The notes beneath the pieces are model-generated. The model was not told the DNA's origin and did not search any database. It saw only the letters and a list, made by a program, of their open reading frames with translations. Of a stretch of DNA of 58,253 nucleotides, positions 40,686-50,307 are shown in pieces (the stretch's first letter is position 1; each line of letters starts with the position of its first letter). Both the position numbers and the translations under genes were made by a program. Source of the stretch: an uncultured Lachnospiraceae bacterium (GTDB lineage: Bacteria > Bacillota > Clostridia > Lachnospirales > Lachnospiraceae); the NCBI GenBank assembly GCA_945919075.1, contig CAMEIX010000019.1, forward strand, positions 1 to 58,253, given 5' to 3'.

Positions 40686-43201
40686 TAATTTATGCCCTCC
40701 AATCTGTAGGATTTTGCAGGAATCTGTACCCCATCCACGCTTGCCTCTTCGTCACCATAATTGATGAGAATAGCCACGCCGTTATCATAGGTTACCTTCC
40801 TTACATTCTCAGTAAGAATTTCATGATTAATCATCTGCGCACCGTTTACGTATTTCAGTGCTCCATTAACTTCGTTGTAAATTGCAATTGCATCCCCTTC
40901 CCAGATATCGAAGGTGGTTGCATAATAACGGTTCAGACCGGTATTCTTCATTTTGCTGGAGTCTTCTTTTGTAAATACAAAATGAGGTGCAGCTCCGGCT
41001 TCAATCAGTTCCAGTGAAATGCCGGTCACATCCTGCATATCCACAAAGTTCAGCAGTTCTCCTGCATAAGGGATACAGCCGTGAATCACCATCTCATACA
41101 GAGGAATACCCGCATCGATGATGGGGAAATCATTGTCCTGTACCGGAACATTAATGATATCATCACTGTAAGCAAAACTGTAAACATTTGCGGAATTGGT
41201 CATTAACTTCTTTCCGGTATCATCGAGTCTGTCAAACTGTGCAAGAACAATATCAAGTGCTTCTTCACGATTAATGATTTCTGTTCTCTTCTTATCCGAT
41301 GCAACCGTATCGCCTAAATCTCTCAAAGAAATACCGCCAACCTGATACTTCTCGATTTTGTTGGCAAAGGCTCCCGCATACCGGGGAAGGAACTTAGGAG
41401 AAAGTAAATCGTACTTGGTTTCCATGTAATCCAGACCGGAAGTATTTCTAAGGGTGGTCGGATTGATCTGTCCGAAGGCTGCCACATAACCGGCTCCGTA
41501 ATAACGGGAGCTTTCTGCTTTATAGTTGAAATGCTCATCTGCGAAAGTAACTTTCTGAATCGCTACATCCACATACAATCTGCCTCCCATATTTTCTATC
41601 GCACTGTTTAATTCCTCCAGACCTTTTTTACCTCCAAGCTTTGAAGTAACACGGATATCATGGGGTGCATCATGATAATAGCCGCCGTTGAACCATCCCT
41701 GCAGATTCATAACCTGATTGGTGATTCCTTCCTTGGCCAGTATCTGTGCCATATCTTTCGCTTCCCCAAAATCCGTCATGGAGAAAGTATGTAAGTACTG
41801 AACTCCAAGGAAATGGGCTGTTTCCTTCACACCTGCAATGACATCATAGTAGAAAGGAATGTCTCCGCTTTCCGTCATAGGTGTGAGTTTGCCTTCCGAA
41901 ATCAGGCGTTCTCTGTAGTAATTTGCCATACCTGCATAGCCTTTATAATCCTCTGTGAGGAAGGTATAGGTCTGGCAGAGATTTACATCATAAAGCTTCG
42001 GCTCCATTACATATACATCACCAGTACCACTGTCTCCAAACATTCCAAGGTCATCACGGTTTCTTAAAATGTAAGTGGTATAGGCGTAATTGTAACTGTT
42101 TACCTTACCCGCAACCCCCGCTGTGATACGGGAAGTGGTTGCACCATCCTCCACGGTAACAAGAACACTGCTGTTCTCCCGGCAAAGTCCGTAAATGGGA
42201 AGTTTTGCAGAATAAGTCTTTTCAATTGTCGTGTAATTTGCAACAAGAGGATCAATATCGTAAATATACTGGGAATAATTGGATACCGTCACTCCGTTCT
42301 TTCCGTTATTGAAATAAATCAAAGAACCGGAACCATTGGGAACTACCATGTATCCTTCTTCTTCGGTACCTGCACAAGCCATATAGCGAAGCACCTCAAT
42401 GAATTCCACATAATACTCGGTATGTTCCACAATTCCCTTGGCAGGAATGGACACCTCCAGTTTATCCTCTTTTAACCGGTACTCTAAAGGAATGTCAAAC
42501 AGAAGGACATTGGATTTATCATAGAGATGATAAACATAACGGAAACCACCGGAAATTCCTTCTATTTCGAACTTGCCCTTTTCCACGGAAGAGGAAAAGG
42601 AGGTAAGCGGTTCCGTTACTTCTGCCGCATTCTTATCGAAGTATTTGATAATCATCTGGGACTTCATATAAGTCTTCAGGGTAGGATTGGCGATAGGGTC
42701 ATCATCCGCATTCAGGGGATTAGAGTAGATGGTCTCGCCGTTCCGCTTATCATATACTGCTACATAAGCACTCTTAGGATCGGTATAAAGCTTCAAATTA
42801 TCGTTTTCCGCTGCGAGTACAAATCCGTCCACACTGGAAACCGCTTCCTCAATAGGTTTGAAGCTGCCTGCCGTTTCATACTCATAGGAACTTAAATACT
42901 GCTTGTATTTGTCATAAGCCATGTAATGAAGAAAATAGTAAGCAAGGTAAACACCTGCACAGACGATAACGGCAGTTAAAAGTCCGAGCCCTACTCTCTT
43001 GGAAAGACTCATGGGCTGGTTTAACTTCTGCTTTTTTACCTTCACCTTTTTCTTCTTTTCTTTTTCAGGGCCGATTTTTACCTTTTCTTTCTTTTCCGGT
43101 TCTGCCTTTGCGCTTTCCTGTTCTGTTATATCCTTTGTTTCTTCAGACGCCATAGGCTTTGTCTCAGGCTTATTTTCGTTATTCTTTTTTGCTTTGCTCA
43201 T
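40685..43201 (-). CDS. DUF5696 membrane-anchored extracellular protein
   Basis: 838 aa. A long charged cytoplasmic N-terminus (Lys/Glu-rich, residues 1-68) is followed by one membrane span (VGLGLLTAVIVCAGVYLAYY) and about 740 extracellular residues. The middle (residues 250-640) has features seen in glycosidase-like beta/alpha barrels (YMVVPNGSGSLIYFNNGKNG, GITNQVMNLQGWFNGGYY, GGRLYVDVAIQKVTF), but I cannot identify catalytic acids with confidence. DUF5696 proteins occur next to carbohydrate ABC genes in Lachnospiraceae and Paenibacillus; their role is unknown. It is translationally coupled to permease pair 2. Confidence 0.7.
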   Translation of the reverse strand: MSKAKKNNENKPETKPMASEETKDITEQESAKAEPEKKEKVKIGPEKEKKKKVKVKKQKLNQPMSLSKRVGLGLLTAVIVCAGVYLAYYFLHYMAYDKYKQYLSSYEYETAGSFKPIEEAVSSVDGFVLAAENDNLKLYTDPKSAYVAVYDKRNGETIYSNPLNADDDPIANPTLKTYMKSQMIIKYFDKNAAEVTEPLTSFSSSVEKGKFEIEGISGGFRYVYHLYDKSNVLLFDIPLEYRLKEDKLEVSIPAKGIVEHTEYYVEFIEVLRYMACAGTEEEGYMVVPNGSGSLIYFNNGKNGVTVSNYSQYIYDIDPLVANYTTIEKTYSAKLPIYGLCRENSSVLVTVEDGATTSRITAGVAGKVNSYNYAYTTYILRNRDDLGMFGDSGTGDVYVMEPKLYDVNLCQTYTFLTEDYKGYAGMANYYRERLISEGKLTPMTESGDIPFYYDVIAGVKETAHFLGVQYLHTFSMTDFGEAKDMAQILAKEGITNQVMNLQGWFNGGYYHDAPHDIRVTSKLGGKKGLEELNSAIENMGGRLYVDVAIQKVTFADEHFNYKAESSRYYGAGYVAAFGQINPTTLRNTSGLDYMETKYDLLSPKFLPRYAGAFANKIEKYQVGGISLRDLGDTVASDKKRTEIINREEALDIVLAQFDRLDDTGKKLMTNSANVYSFAYSDDIINVPVQDNDFPIIDAGIPLYEMVIHGCIPYAGELLNFVDMQDVTGISLELIEAGAAPHFVFTKEDSSKMKNTGLNRYYATTFDIWEGDAIAIYNEVNGALKYVNGAQMINHEILTENVRKVTYDNGVAILINYGDEEASVDGVQIPAKSYRLEGIN

Positions 43202-43211
43202 GCCCTACCTC

Positions 43212-43844
43212 CTATGCTCTAAAGATTAATTCAGTATAAATACTGTGGAAGAAATTATATACCATACCCAGAAGATTACTTAAAAGCAGTAAAAGGAATA
43301 TGATAATCAACATTGCCACAAACGTAATAATCAGTGTCAACAGGGTTTTACCCAAGGTGTAATTGTGCACCTGCATAATACCAATCAGCATCATAATTAA
43401 CCCATAAGCAATTCCCACCGCTACAATCAGTGTGTAAAAAGCCTGCTCATTATCTGCCACAAACTGGCTGACAATAGTGCCGATTACCAACATCACGGTA
43501 ATGGGTGTCGTTCCGTATCCTATCGCTATGGCGATATCCTTCATACGGCCCTCTCCTCCCATCAGACAGGTCACGGACCAGTTGCTGACACAAAGAATCA
43601 GGTAGAATGATAAAACACCCAAAAGTTCAAATAAACTGTCAATCCCTCTGGGGTCAAGATCATTTACCACAAACCCCGCTAAAAGTCTGTTGGAAGTAAA
43701 ACTGATGGAGAAAAGGATGACCAGAAGAATCGCTATCGGTACACTTCCGCGGTCTCTGTGACGAATCCAGTAATATCCATCCATGGGGTGAGAAATCGTA
43801 TATTTTAAGTAGCTCCATTTTTCCTTTGAGAAGTACTTACTCAT
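43212..43844 (-). CDS. YIP1-family membrane protein
   Basis: 210 aa with five hydrophobic segments (ILLVILFSISFTSNRLLAGF, FYLILCVSNWSVTCLM, TPITVMLVIGTIVSQFV, YTLIVAVGIAYGLIMMLIGI, LITFVAMLIIIFLLLLL). The N-terminus MSKYFSKEKWSYLKYTISHP followed by MDGYYWIRHRDRG is typical of bacterial YIP1/DUF1282-like proteins. Its function in bacteria is unknown. The start overlaps the NHL gene by 8 nt. It lies between the NHL and DUF5696 genes, as in related clusters I recall. Confidence 0.7.
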   Translation of the reverse strand: MSKYFSKEKWSYLKYTISHPMDGYYWIRHRDRGSVPIAILLVILFSISFTSNRLLAGFVVNDLDPRGIDSLFELLGVLSFYLILCVSNWSVTCLMGGEGRMKDIAIAIGYGTTPITVMLVIGTIVSQFVADNEQAFYTLIVAVGIAYGLIMMLIGIMQVHNYTLGKTLLTLIITFVAMLIIIFLLLLLSNLLGMVYNFFHSIYTELIFRA

Positions 43845-45357
43845 TGCTTTCTCCTCCCTTCTTTGCTTCTTTCAATTTCTTTGCTTCTGCCCTCTTCTTT
43901 TTCAAAATGGGCTTCAGAACCAGATAAACAACTACCAGGATCAGAATACCGGTCAGGAAATAGTTGGCATTCTTCGTAAGAATCTCGTTCCGGTAACGTC
44001 TGTATGCAATGGAATAATAGTCACGGTTCATACCGAGTTTCAAATATTTCATTGCATTTACATAATCACCTGCTGTCAGATAAGCTTTACCGATACCGGT
44101 ATTAGCAAGTTCGTTGTTTTCATCAAGCTGAAGTACTCTTTCCCAGAGTGCAACCGCTAAGGTTTCATCTCCATCGTAACGTAAGGAAACCGCCTGATTA
44201 ATGAGACTGCCGTATTCGGTTACGTTGAAGGAAATGATTTCCGCATTGGTTGCATCCAATACTGCAATCTGTTCTCCGATGTCTTCAATGGCAACCGGCA
44301 TGGAGAAAGTACCTTTCTGCGTACCCAGTCCTCCAAAGATGTAAAGCAGGTTTCCTTCATGGTCGTATGTAAAAATACGTCCGCGCTTCTTATCCAGACA
44401 GGAGTAAATACCGTTCTTGCGGTAAACCACATCGGTAAACTGACTGGGACCTGCATACTCGGTAGAACCGTTTATCCACAGATCACCGCCCACATTTCCG
44501 TTCTGGCCTTTCTTAATAACGTCCTCACCTCTGGGGTTTAATCGTCTTACCCCCTGGGTTCCGTTGGAATCGATGTTGGTAGCATATACAAAGCCATCCG
44601 GGTCGATATCGATACCGGTAAACTCAGTAGGAATATAAAGCTGCTGTCTGGAACGCTCTTCCTTGGTTGCAAGACGTTTCCAGAACTTCTCCCACAGGGA
44701 AATCTTTACATCGATGGTACCAAAGAAACTGGCAAATTTGCCGTCACTTTCGAATACCATGATACCTTCAAACATGTTCTGTGCAATGACATAAATTCGG
44801 TCTGCATAGTCCACGGTTACCTTCAGCGGAACAAATACATATCCCTCTTCCAGGCTTTCCGATTTCGGGTCGGATACAATCTTTTCCAGACTGCCGTCCA
44901 TGTTGAGAACTACAATTCTCCGGTTCTGGGAATCCGCAATGTAAATCTGATTATTCTGGGATACCGCCACACCGTAGGGCTGGTTGAAGGTATCCAGCAC
45001 ACCGTTTTTGTAATATCCGGTGATGATATTCTTTACATATTTCAAACCATTGTCTAAAACTACGATACGGTTATTACCGGTATCTGCTATATAAACATCC
45101 CCATTGGGTGCCTTACACATATCCTGCGGTGTTACAAACGCCCCAATGGACTCTCCGTTATACAGAAGCTGTTCCCCGGAAATGCATCGGTCCGGAACAT
45201 AAGCTGCGGGAGTAAAATGGATGTACTCACGATAATCGTAATTATAAGTATCGTAGGGAATGGAGGATGCATTTACCTCCTCTCCAAACGCCGTAACCAT
45301 CATACATACTGTCAGGCAGGCAATAAAGATTTTTTTCAAAACATTTATCTTTTTCAT
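43837..45357 (-). CDS. membrane-anchored NHL-propeller/TPR protein
   Basis: 506 aa. A signal peptide (residues 1-30) is followed by an NHL beta-propeller (residues 70-370): ICKAPNGDVYIADTGNNRIV, NQPYGVAVSQNNQIYIADSQ, RLNPRGEDV, GGLGTQKGTFSMPVAI. A TPR-like segment (LRYDGDETLAVALWERVLQL, GIGKAYLTAGDYVNAMKYLK) follows, then one membrane span (YFLTGILILVVVYLVLKPIL) and a Lys-rich cytoplasmic tail. Topology: propeller outside, tail inside. It may be a scaffold or sugar-contact protein for the transporter. It is coupled to YIP1 by an 8-nt overlap. Confidence 0.75.
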   Translation of the reverse strand: MKKINVLKKIFIACLTVCMMVTAFGEEVNASSIPYDTYNYDYREYIHFTPAAYVPDRCISGEQLLYNGESIGAFVTPQDMCKAPNGDVYIADTGNNRIVVLDNGLKYVKNIITGYYKNGVLDTFNQPYGVAVSQNNQIYIADSQNRRIVVLNMDGSLEKIVSDPKSESLEEGYVFVPLKVTVDYADRIYVIAQNMFEGIMVFESDGKFASFFGTIDVKISLWEKFWKRLATKEERSRQQLYIPTEFTGIDIDPDGFVYATNIDSNGTQGVRRLNPRGEDVIKKGQNGNVGGDLWINGSTEYAGPSQFTDVVYRKNGIYSCLDKKRGRIFTYDHEGNLLYIFGGLGTQKGTFSMPVAIEDIGEQIAVLDATNAEIISFNVTEYGSLINQAVSLRYDGDETLAVALWERVLQLDENNELANTGIGKAYLTAGDYVNAMKYLKLGMNRDYYSIAYRRYRNEILTKNANYFLTGILILVVVYLVLKPILKKKRAEAKKLKEAKKGGESNE

Positions 45358-45371
45358 CTTCCTACCCCCTA

Positions 45372-46274
45372 TCAGTCTTTCATACCGGATGACGTCATGG
45401 TTTCTAAGACATTCTTCTGACAGATTAAGAAGAATGTGATGGGCACTGCTGCGATGATAAAGGTAACCGCTGCTGCCGCGCCGGCTCTTGCGGTACCGCC
45501 CGCGGAAATCTGCTGCAAAGCAAACTGCAGAGGTTTTAACTCTTCGTCGCGAAGGAAGGTGCTGCCGGTGTTACCCCACATCTGCTGGAACTGGAAAATA
45601 GCCAGTGTCAGCCAGGCAGGCTTAACGTTGGGCATTACAATCTTCCAGAAGATATCCCATTCATTACCGCCGTCAAGTCTTGCAGATTCCATCAGGGAAT
45701 CCGGAAGCTGCTCCATGAACTGTTTCATCAGGTAGAGACCCATACCAAAAGAGCAGGCCGGTAAAATCAGTGCCAGGTATGAGTTGTTAATATGTAACCA
45801 GGAAATAATCATATACTGCGGTGTCTGGGTAACCGTCCAGGAGAACATCATGGAAAGCACTACCATCTGGAACAGAATATTCTTTCCGGGAAAATCGTGC
45901 TTTGCCAGAGGATATGCTGCCAGGCTGGCAATAATAACATGACCTACCATACCGCCGCCGGTAATGATTATGGTGTTCAAAATGTATCTGGAAAAAGGAA
46001 CCCATGAGTCATTCATCAGAGTGAACAAATCCGAGAAGTTTTCCAGAGTAGGGTTACGTACAAAAATTCTGGGCGGGAACTGGAACAATTCATCAAGCGG
46101 TTTCAAACAGTTGTTGATTACCATTACGAGAGGAAGAATCATTGCCACACCGCAGATTGCCATAATCACAAACAAAAGGGTGTTTCCTGCCATGGAACGG
46201 TTTAATTTCTTCTCCTTCGGCTTGAAGAACCGTCTCTTCTTATAGGGCTTCAAATAATCTTTTTCTTTTTTCAT
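45372..46274 (-). CDS. carbohydrate ABC transporter permease, MalG type (pair 1)
   Basis: 300 aa with six spans. The cytoplasmic loop reads SLMESARLDGGNEWDIFWKI then VMPNVKPAWLTLAIFQF. The basic N-terminus (KKRRFFKPKEKKLNRSMAGN) is cytoplasmic. It overlaps the upstream permease stop by 1 nt (TAATG). With that protein it forms the channel fed by the 994-aa binding protein. Confidence 0.9.
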   Translation of the reverse strand: MKKEKDYLKPYKKRRFFKPKEKKLNRSMAGNTLLFVIMAICGVAMILPLVMVINNCLKPLDELFQFPPRIFVRNPTLENFSDLFTLMNDSWVPFSRYILNTIIITGGGMVGHVIIASLAAYPLAKHDFPGKNILFQMVVLSMMFSWTVTQTPQYMIISWLHINNSYLALILPACSFGMGLYLMKQFMEQLPDSLMESARLDGGNEWDIFWKIVMPNVKPAWLTLAIFQFQQMWGNTGSTFLRDEELKPLQFALQQISAGGTARAGAAAAVTFIIAAVPITFFLICQKNVLETMTSSGMKD

Positions 46275-47290
46275 TATTCGCCAACCCTCCTTAACAATTT
46301 CTGTACAAGCATGTTAGATCCGACCATTAAGAGGAATAGCACGGTTGCAATCGCCGAAGCATATCCCATTTCAAATCGCACGGTACCGTAGTCAAGCAAA
46401 TGGGTTACCACGGTTGCACCGGCGTAGTTAACGGACGGGTTACCGGCAAGCTGTATGGATACATCCGCAATCGCAAAGGACTGGGTAATCTGCATAACCG
46501 CACCAAACATAAGCTGGGGCTTCATTGCAGGAAGGGTTACGTACCAAAGTTCCTGCCAGCGGTTTTTAACACCATCGAGTGCTGCTGCTTCATACAGGGA
46601 TTTATCCACGGTCTGAAGACCTGCAATAAAGGAAAGGAAGCCGGTACCTAAGGACAGCCATAACTGTACAATAATCAACATCGGCAAAACATATTTCTCG
46701 GTCTTCATCCAGATTACCGCTTCATCCAGAATACCAAGCTTCATCAAAAGACCGTTTAAGTAGCCGTAACGGTCACCGGAAAGAATCAGGGTCCATACCA
46801 CATAGGCATTACCACAGATACTGGGTGCATAGAAAATCAGGGTAAGGAATGCTCTGACCCAGCCCTTAAATTCATTGATAATCCAGGCAAACAGAAGGCA
46901 CAGGAAATAACTGACCGGTCCTGTTATTACCGCAAGAATTAAGGTGTTTTTTAATGATTTCATGAAAATATCGTCTTCTAAGAACAATTTGATGTAGTTC
47001 TTCCATCCGATAAATTCAGGCATTTCCAACATGTTATAGTAGGTAAAACTGAAAGCCACACTCATGATAACCGGTAAAACGGTAAAGAAGAAGAACAGTA
47101 TAAAATACGGTGCCAACATGAAGTAGGACTCTTTGTTTCGTTTGATCCGGTAGCCTAAGGTTCCCTGCTTTCTGGCAATTTCCACAGCCTCTTTAGATAC
47201 GCCGCTTTCGGTCATCTCTACGGTGTTCTCTTCTGCTTCTGCCTGATTTACGGTTTCTTCCGCTACGGTTTTCTTTTCTGTATCAGCCAT
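46274..47290 (-). CDS. carbohydrate ABC transporter permease, MalF type (pair 1)
   Basis: 338 aa. A Glu-rich cytoplasmic N-terminus of about 50 residues precedes six spans (SYFMLAPYFILFFFFTVLPV first); the loop reads LYEAAALDGVKNRWQELWYV then TLPAMKPQLMFGAVM. It begins 15 nt after the 994-aa binding-protein gene. Sequence divergence from the 39762-40685 permease shows that the two pairs are not recent duplicates. Confidence 0.9.
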   Translation of the reverse strand: MADTEKKTVAEETVNQAEAEENTVEMTESGVSKEAVEIARKQGTLGYRIKRNKESYFMLAPYFILFFFFTVLPVIMSVAFSFTYYNMLEMPEFIGWKNYIKLFLEDDIFMKSLKNTLILAVITGPVSYFLCLLFAWIINEFKGWVRAFLTLIFYAPSICGNAYVVWTLILSGDRYGYLNGLLMKLGILDEAVIWMKTEKYVLPMLIIVQLWLSLGTGFLSFIAGLQTVDKSLYEAAALDGVKNRWQELWYVTLPAMKPQLMFGAVMQITQSFAIADVSIQLAGNPSVNYAGATVVTHLLDYGTVRFEMGYASAIATVLFLLMVGSNMLVQKLLRRVGE

Positions 47291-47305
47291 TGTCTTCCTC
47301 CTTCC

Positions 47306-50290
47306 TTATTTATCCAGTTCAAGCTCTTCGCGCTTGTACTTAATTTCTGCATTGATGTAAATAACCTTATCCATCAGCTCTTCTCTGGGAAGTGCCGTAT
47401 CGGTATGGGTTACCACCGAATAAAATGCATTATATACATTTCGCCAGGAATAGTAACCGCCGGGTACCTGGGGAATTCCCTTTACCCATGCCATGGATTC
47501 TTTTAAAGCTTCAAAGTCGTCCACAGGCCATGGCATATTTAAGAATGCTTCATAATTTGCGGTAGGTACACGTGCCGCACTACCCATCAGGCCTTCCATT
47601 TCACGGCCGTATTTGGTCTGTGTTTCTGCACTGGTCCACCATTTTACGAATTCCCAGCTTGCATCCGGATGGTCGGTATCCGCCATAATCATACTTGCAA
47701 GACCGGTACTTGCCACGGAATGGTCCACGGTTCCGTCTGCCTGCTTAGTACCGGGAATCTGTGTGAAGCTCCAGAGTCCGGCAATATCGGGTGCGGATAC
47801 CGCAAAGTTGTTATAAGCGGTATAATCCGCAATGATAATCGGACATTCACCGGTACGGAAACGTTCTTCCACGCTGGTTTCCTTATCCAGCTTATAATCC
47901 GTGTAATATTCACAGAAATCTTTGAAGGTTGCCACTGCGATATCGGAATCCAGTGCAGAGGCTGTACCGTCCTCGTTGTAATAGGAACCACCGTTCTGGT
48001 AAAGCATGGAAGCAAAGAGTTGTTCATTTGCTAACATACCGAATTCCATCTGGTTCTTTGCAAGAACCGTCATGGCCACCTTAACATCATCCCAGGTCTC
48101 CGGTACTTCCAACCCGATTTCCTTTAAGATATCCTTGCGGTAGAACATAACCGGATAAGTAATGGTTTCGGGAAGTGCATAAACCGCTCCGTTATACTTG
48201 AACTGCTCGGAAGCCGCTTCCGGGAATCTTGCAAGCACTTCATCAATATCATCATACTGTGCCAGATCCAGCACCGCATTTCTGATACCATAGTTTACAG
48301 GGGTATCATTACCGGTATTTAACACGGCACCCGCAATACCATTGGTATTTGCAACCTGAATTGCTACATCGGGACCCTCGCCAACCAAAGTTGCTTTTAA
48401 GAGGGTATTCATATCTACCAGCTGTACATTAACTCCGATACCTGTCTCATTGGTAAAACTTTCGTCAATCAGGGCCTTAATAACATTTGCCTGGTCACGA
48501 CCGGAGCCAATCCAGAGGGTAATGGTCTCATCGGTTCCGTTTTCGTTAACACTACCGATGTTGTTGTAATCAATAATAAAGGAATAGAACAGTCTCTGCA
48601 GTTCATAGCCGCTTGTTGAGAGGAAATCCCTCTTTGCATATTTCACATCCACATCCGGTGAAGTGATGTAAATTCTGTCCACCTGAAGAGGCTGGCTGAT
48701 TACCTGGGTAATCCAAGTACCGAGTGCTCTGACGTTGACTTTGTAGGAAGAGATAGTACGTACAAAATACTCTTCATCCTTAATCAGGTCATCCAACTGG
48801 TCTCTCATGGTTAAAAGCACGGTCTTTTTGTCGGTGTTCTTACCGGCAACCTGTTCTAACATATACAATGCCTGGTTTACGGTTTCCCTCGCTTCCAAGA
48901 GTTCTCCGTGAAGTTCCGGCAAGGTTGCTTCCAGCTGATAGTCACGGTAGGTATCCGGCTGAACACCGGTCACCTTGATAACCTGTCTGTAAATGTTATT
49001 TAACTGCTGTACGCTCTCTTCTACCAGACCAACGATTTCGGAGAATTCACCAAGAACCACTTCCATGCGAATGGTATGATGTCCTTTGGTCAGATAGAAA
49101 CGATAAGCCTCCCCGTTTTCATCGGAAAGAACATCTTCTCTCCAGCTCTGGGAATAATTAAAGGCATAATCATTCATTTCCTCAAAAGGTACTTCCCCGT
49201 CGATGGTAATACGTCTTGACACGTGAATACCTCTTGCAAAATTCTGTTTGTCATAAAGGGAAATATTATAATATCCGTCTTCCGGAATATCAAAATCCCA
49301 TTCTACCCACTGCCCGTTTAATCTCCAGGAGTTGCCGCCGATGGAGTTGTTAAGAAGTCTCTTGGGACTTACCGGGGAAATGGAAGGGGAGGACTGATCC
49401 TGCTGGGGATAAAGCATCTGGGAACTGGTCTTGGATGCATATTCTCCTTCAATGGTAATCTTCTTTCCGCTGGTATCTTTTGCACCCTGTGCATCCCATG
49501 CAGCCTTCACTTCCGCATAAGATCTGGTCTCGCCCTCATTGGAAAGCACCAGTTTGTTAATCATCATGGGCTCCTTTAAGGATACCATGGAAATGGTATG
49601 GGTACCTGCTTCTAAATATAAGGAAAGAGGCTCTGTTGTGTAACCATTGCTGTCATAACAGTATCTGCTCTGCCACTCCGGTATTTCGACGGTCTTGGGT
49701 TTCACATCGTTGCCCTGGTTATCCTGTGCCCATTCCAAAACGGTAACCCCATTTTCATCCACATGGGAACCGATCCCGTAATTTGCCCATACTCTGGTAA
49801 AGGTCAGTAAGGACATCTCCGCAAAGGGAAGCTTGCCGTCTACAAACAGACTTCTCTCAATGTCAGAGTTCTTACCGGGTACCGGATAATAAACCACGGA
49901 GACATTATAAAGACCGGTTTTGGGAACATTGACTTCAAATTCAATCAGGGAATCTTCGCTGGTAAGCACGCTGTCCCCGGCCATCCCTTCGTAATCCTTG
50001 TACACTTCGGGATTAGCTGCAATATCACTGTCTTCATATCGCACATAATCTCCCGCCGGAATCTCAATGATGGTATCCGGGCGCTCCATATCGCCGTACT
50101 CTTTAATGTATTCCTTGTAGGACGGAATGGAGGGGTCGATGTTGTAGGTACTGATAATTTCGTCGAAGTCATCCATCGAAATATCTGTTTTTGCATCGCT
50201 GTGTATACCGTTGCCGGGGAACACAGAAAATGCCATCATCATAGTTAACCCAAGCGCTATGATCTTTTTGCCGATTTCCTTTCGTTTCAT
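47306..50290 (-). CDS. large ABC solute-binding protein with N-terminal CBM-like domains (SBP 1)
   Basis: 994 aa, twice the size of an ordinary sugar-binding protein. A signal peptide (residues 1-30) without a lipobox Cys is followed by two beta-sandwich-like modules (about 60-255, DSLIEFEVNVPKTGLYNVSV; about 275-430, WVEWDFDIPEDGYYNISLYD), a helical linker (430-520), and a C-terminal family-1 binding domain (about 600-994: LWIGSGRDQANVIKALIDES, GPDVAIQVANTNGIAG, DASWEFVKWWTSAETQTKYG). It probably captures long manno-oligosaccharides for permease pair 1. Without a lipid anchor it may stay attached through an uncleaved signal segment. Preceded by the GH26 gene at 17 nt. Confidence 0.82.
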   Translation of the reverse strand: MKRKEIGKKIIALGLTMMMAFSVFPGNGIHSDAKTDISMDDFDEIISTYNIDPSIPSYKEYIKEYGDMERPDTIIEIPAGDYVRYEDSDIAANPEVYKDYEGMAGDSVLTSEDSLIEFEVNVPKTGLYNVSVVYYPVPGKNSDIERSLFVDGKLPFAEMSLLTFTRVWANYGIGSHVDENGVTVLEWAQDNQGNDVKPKTVEIPEWQSRYCYDSNGYTTEPLSLYLEAGTHTISMVSLKEPMMINKLVLSNEGETRSYAEVKAAWDAQGAKDTSGKKITIEGEYASKTSSQMLYPQQDQSSPSISPVSPKRLLNNSIGGNSWRLNGQWVEWDFDIPEDGYYNISLYDKQNFARGIHVSRRITIDGEVPFEEMNDYAFNYSQSWREDVLSDENGEAYRFYLTKGHHTIRMEVVLGEFSEIVGLVEESVQQLNNIYRQVIKVTGVQPDTYRDYQLEATLPELHGELLEARETVNQALYMLEQVAGKNTDKKTVLLTMRDQLDDLIKDEEYFVRTISSYKVNVRALGTWITQVISQPLQVDRIYITSPDVDVKYAKRDFLSTSGYELQRLFYSFIIDYNNIGSVNENGTDETITLWIGSGRDQANVIKALIDESFTNETGIGVNVQLVDMNTLLKATLVGEGPDVAIQVANTNGIAGAVLNTGNDTPVNYGIRNAVLDLAQYDDIDEVLARFPEAASEQFKYNGAVYALPETITYPVMFYRKDILKEIGLEVPETWDDVKVAMTVLAKNQMEFGMLANEQLFASMLYQNGGSYYNEDGTASALDSDIAVATFKDFCEYYTDYKLDKETSVEERFRTGECPIIIADYTAYNNFAVSAPDIAGLWSFTQIPGTKQADGTVDHSVASTGLASMIMADTDHPDASWEFVKWWTSAETQTKYGREMEGLMGSAARVPTANYEAFLNMPWPVDDFEALKESMAWVKGIPQVPGGYYSWRNVYNAFYSVVTHTDTALPREELMDKVIYINAEIKYKREELELDK

Positions 50291-50307
50291 AAAATTACCT
50301 CTTCCTT

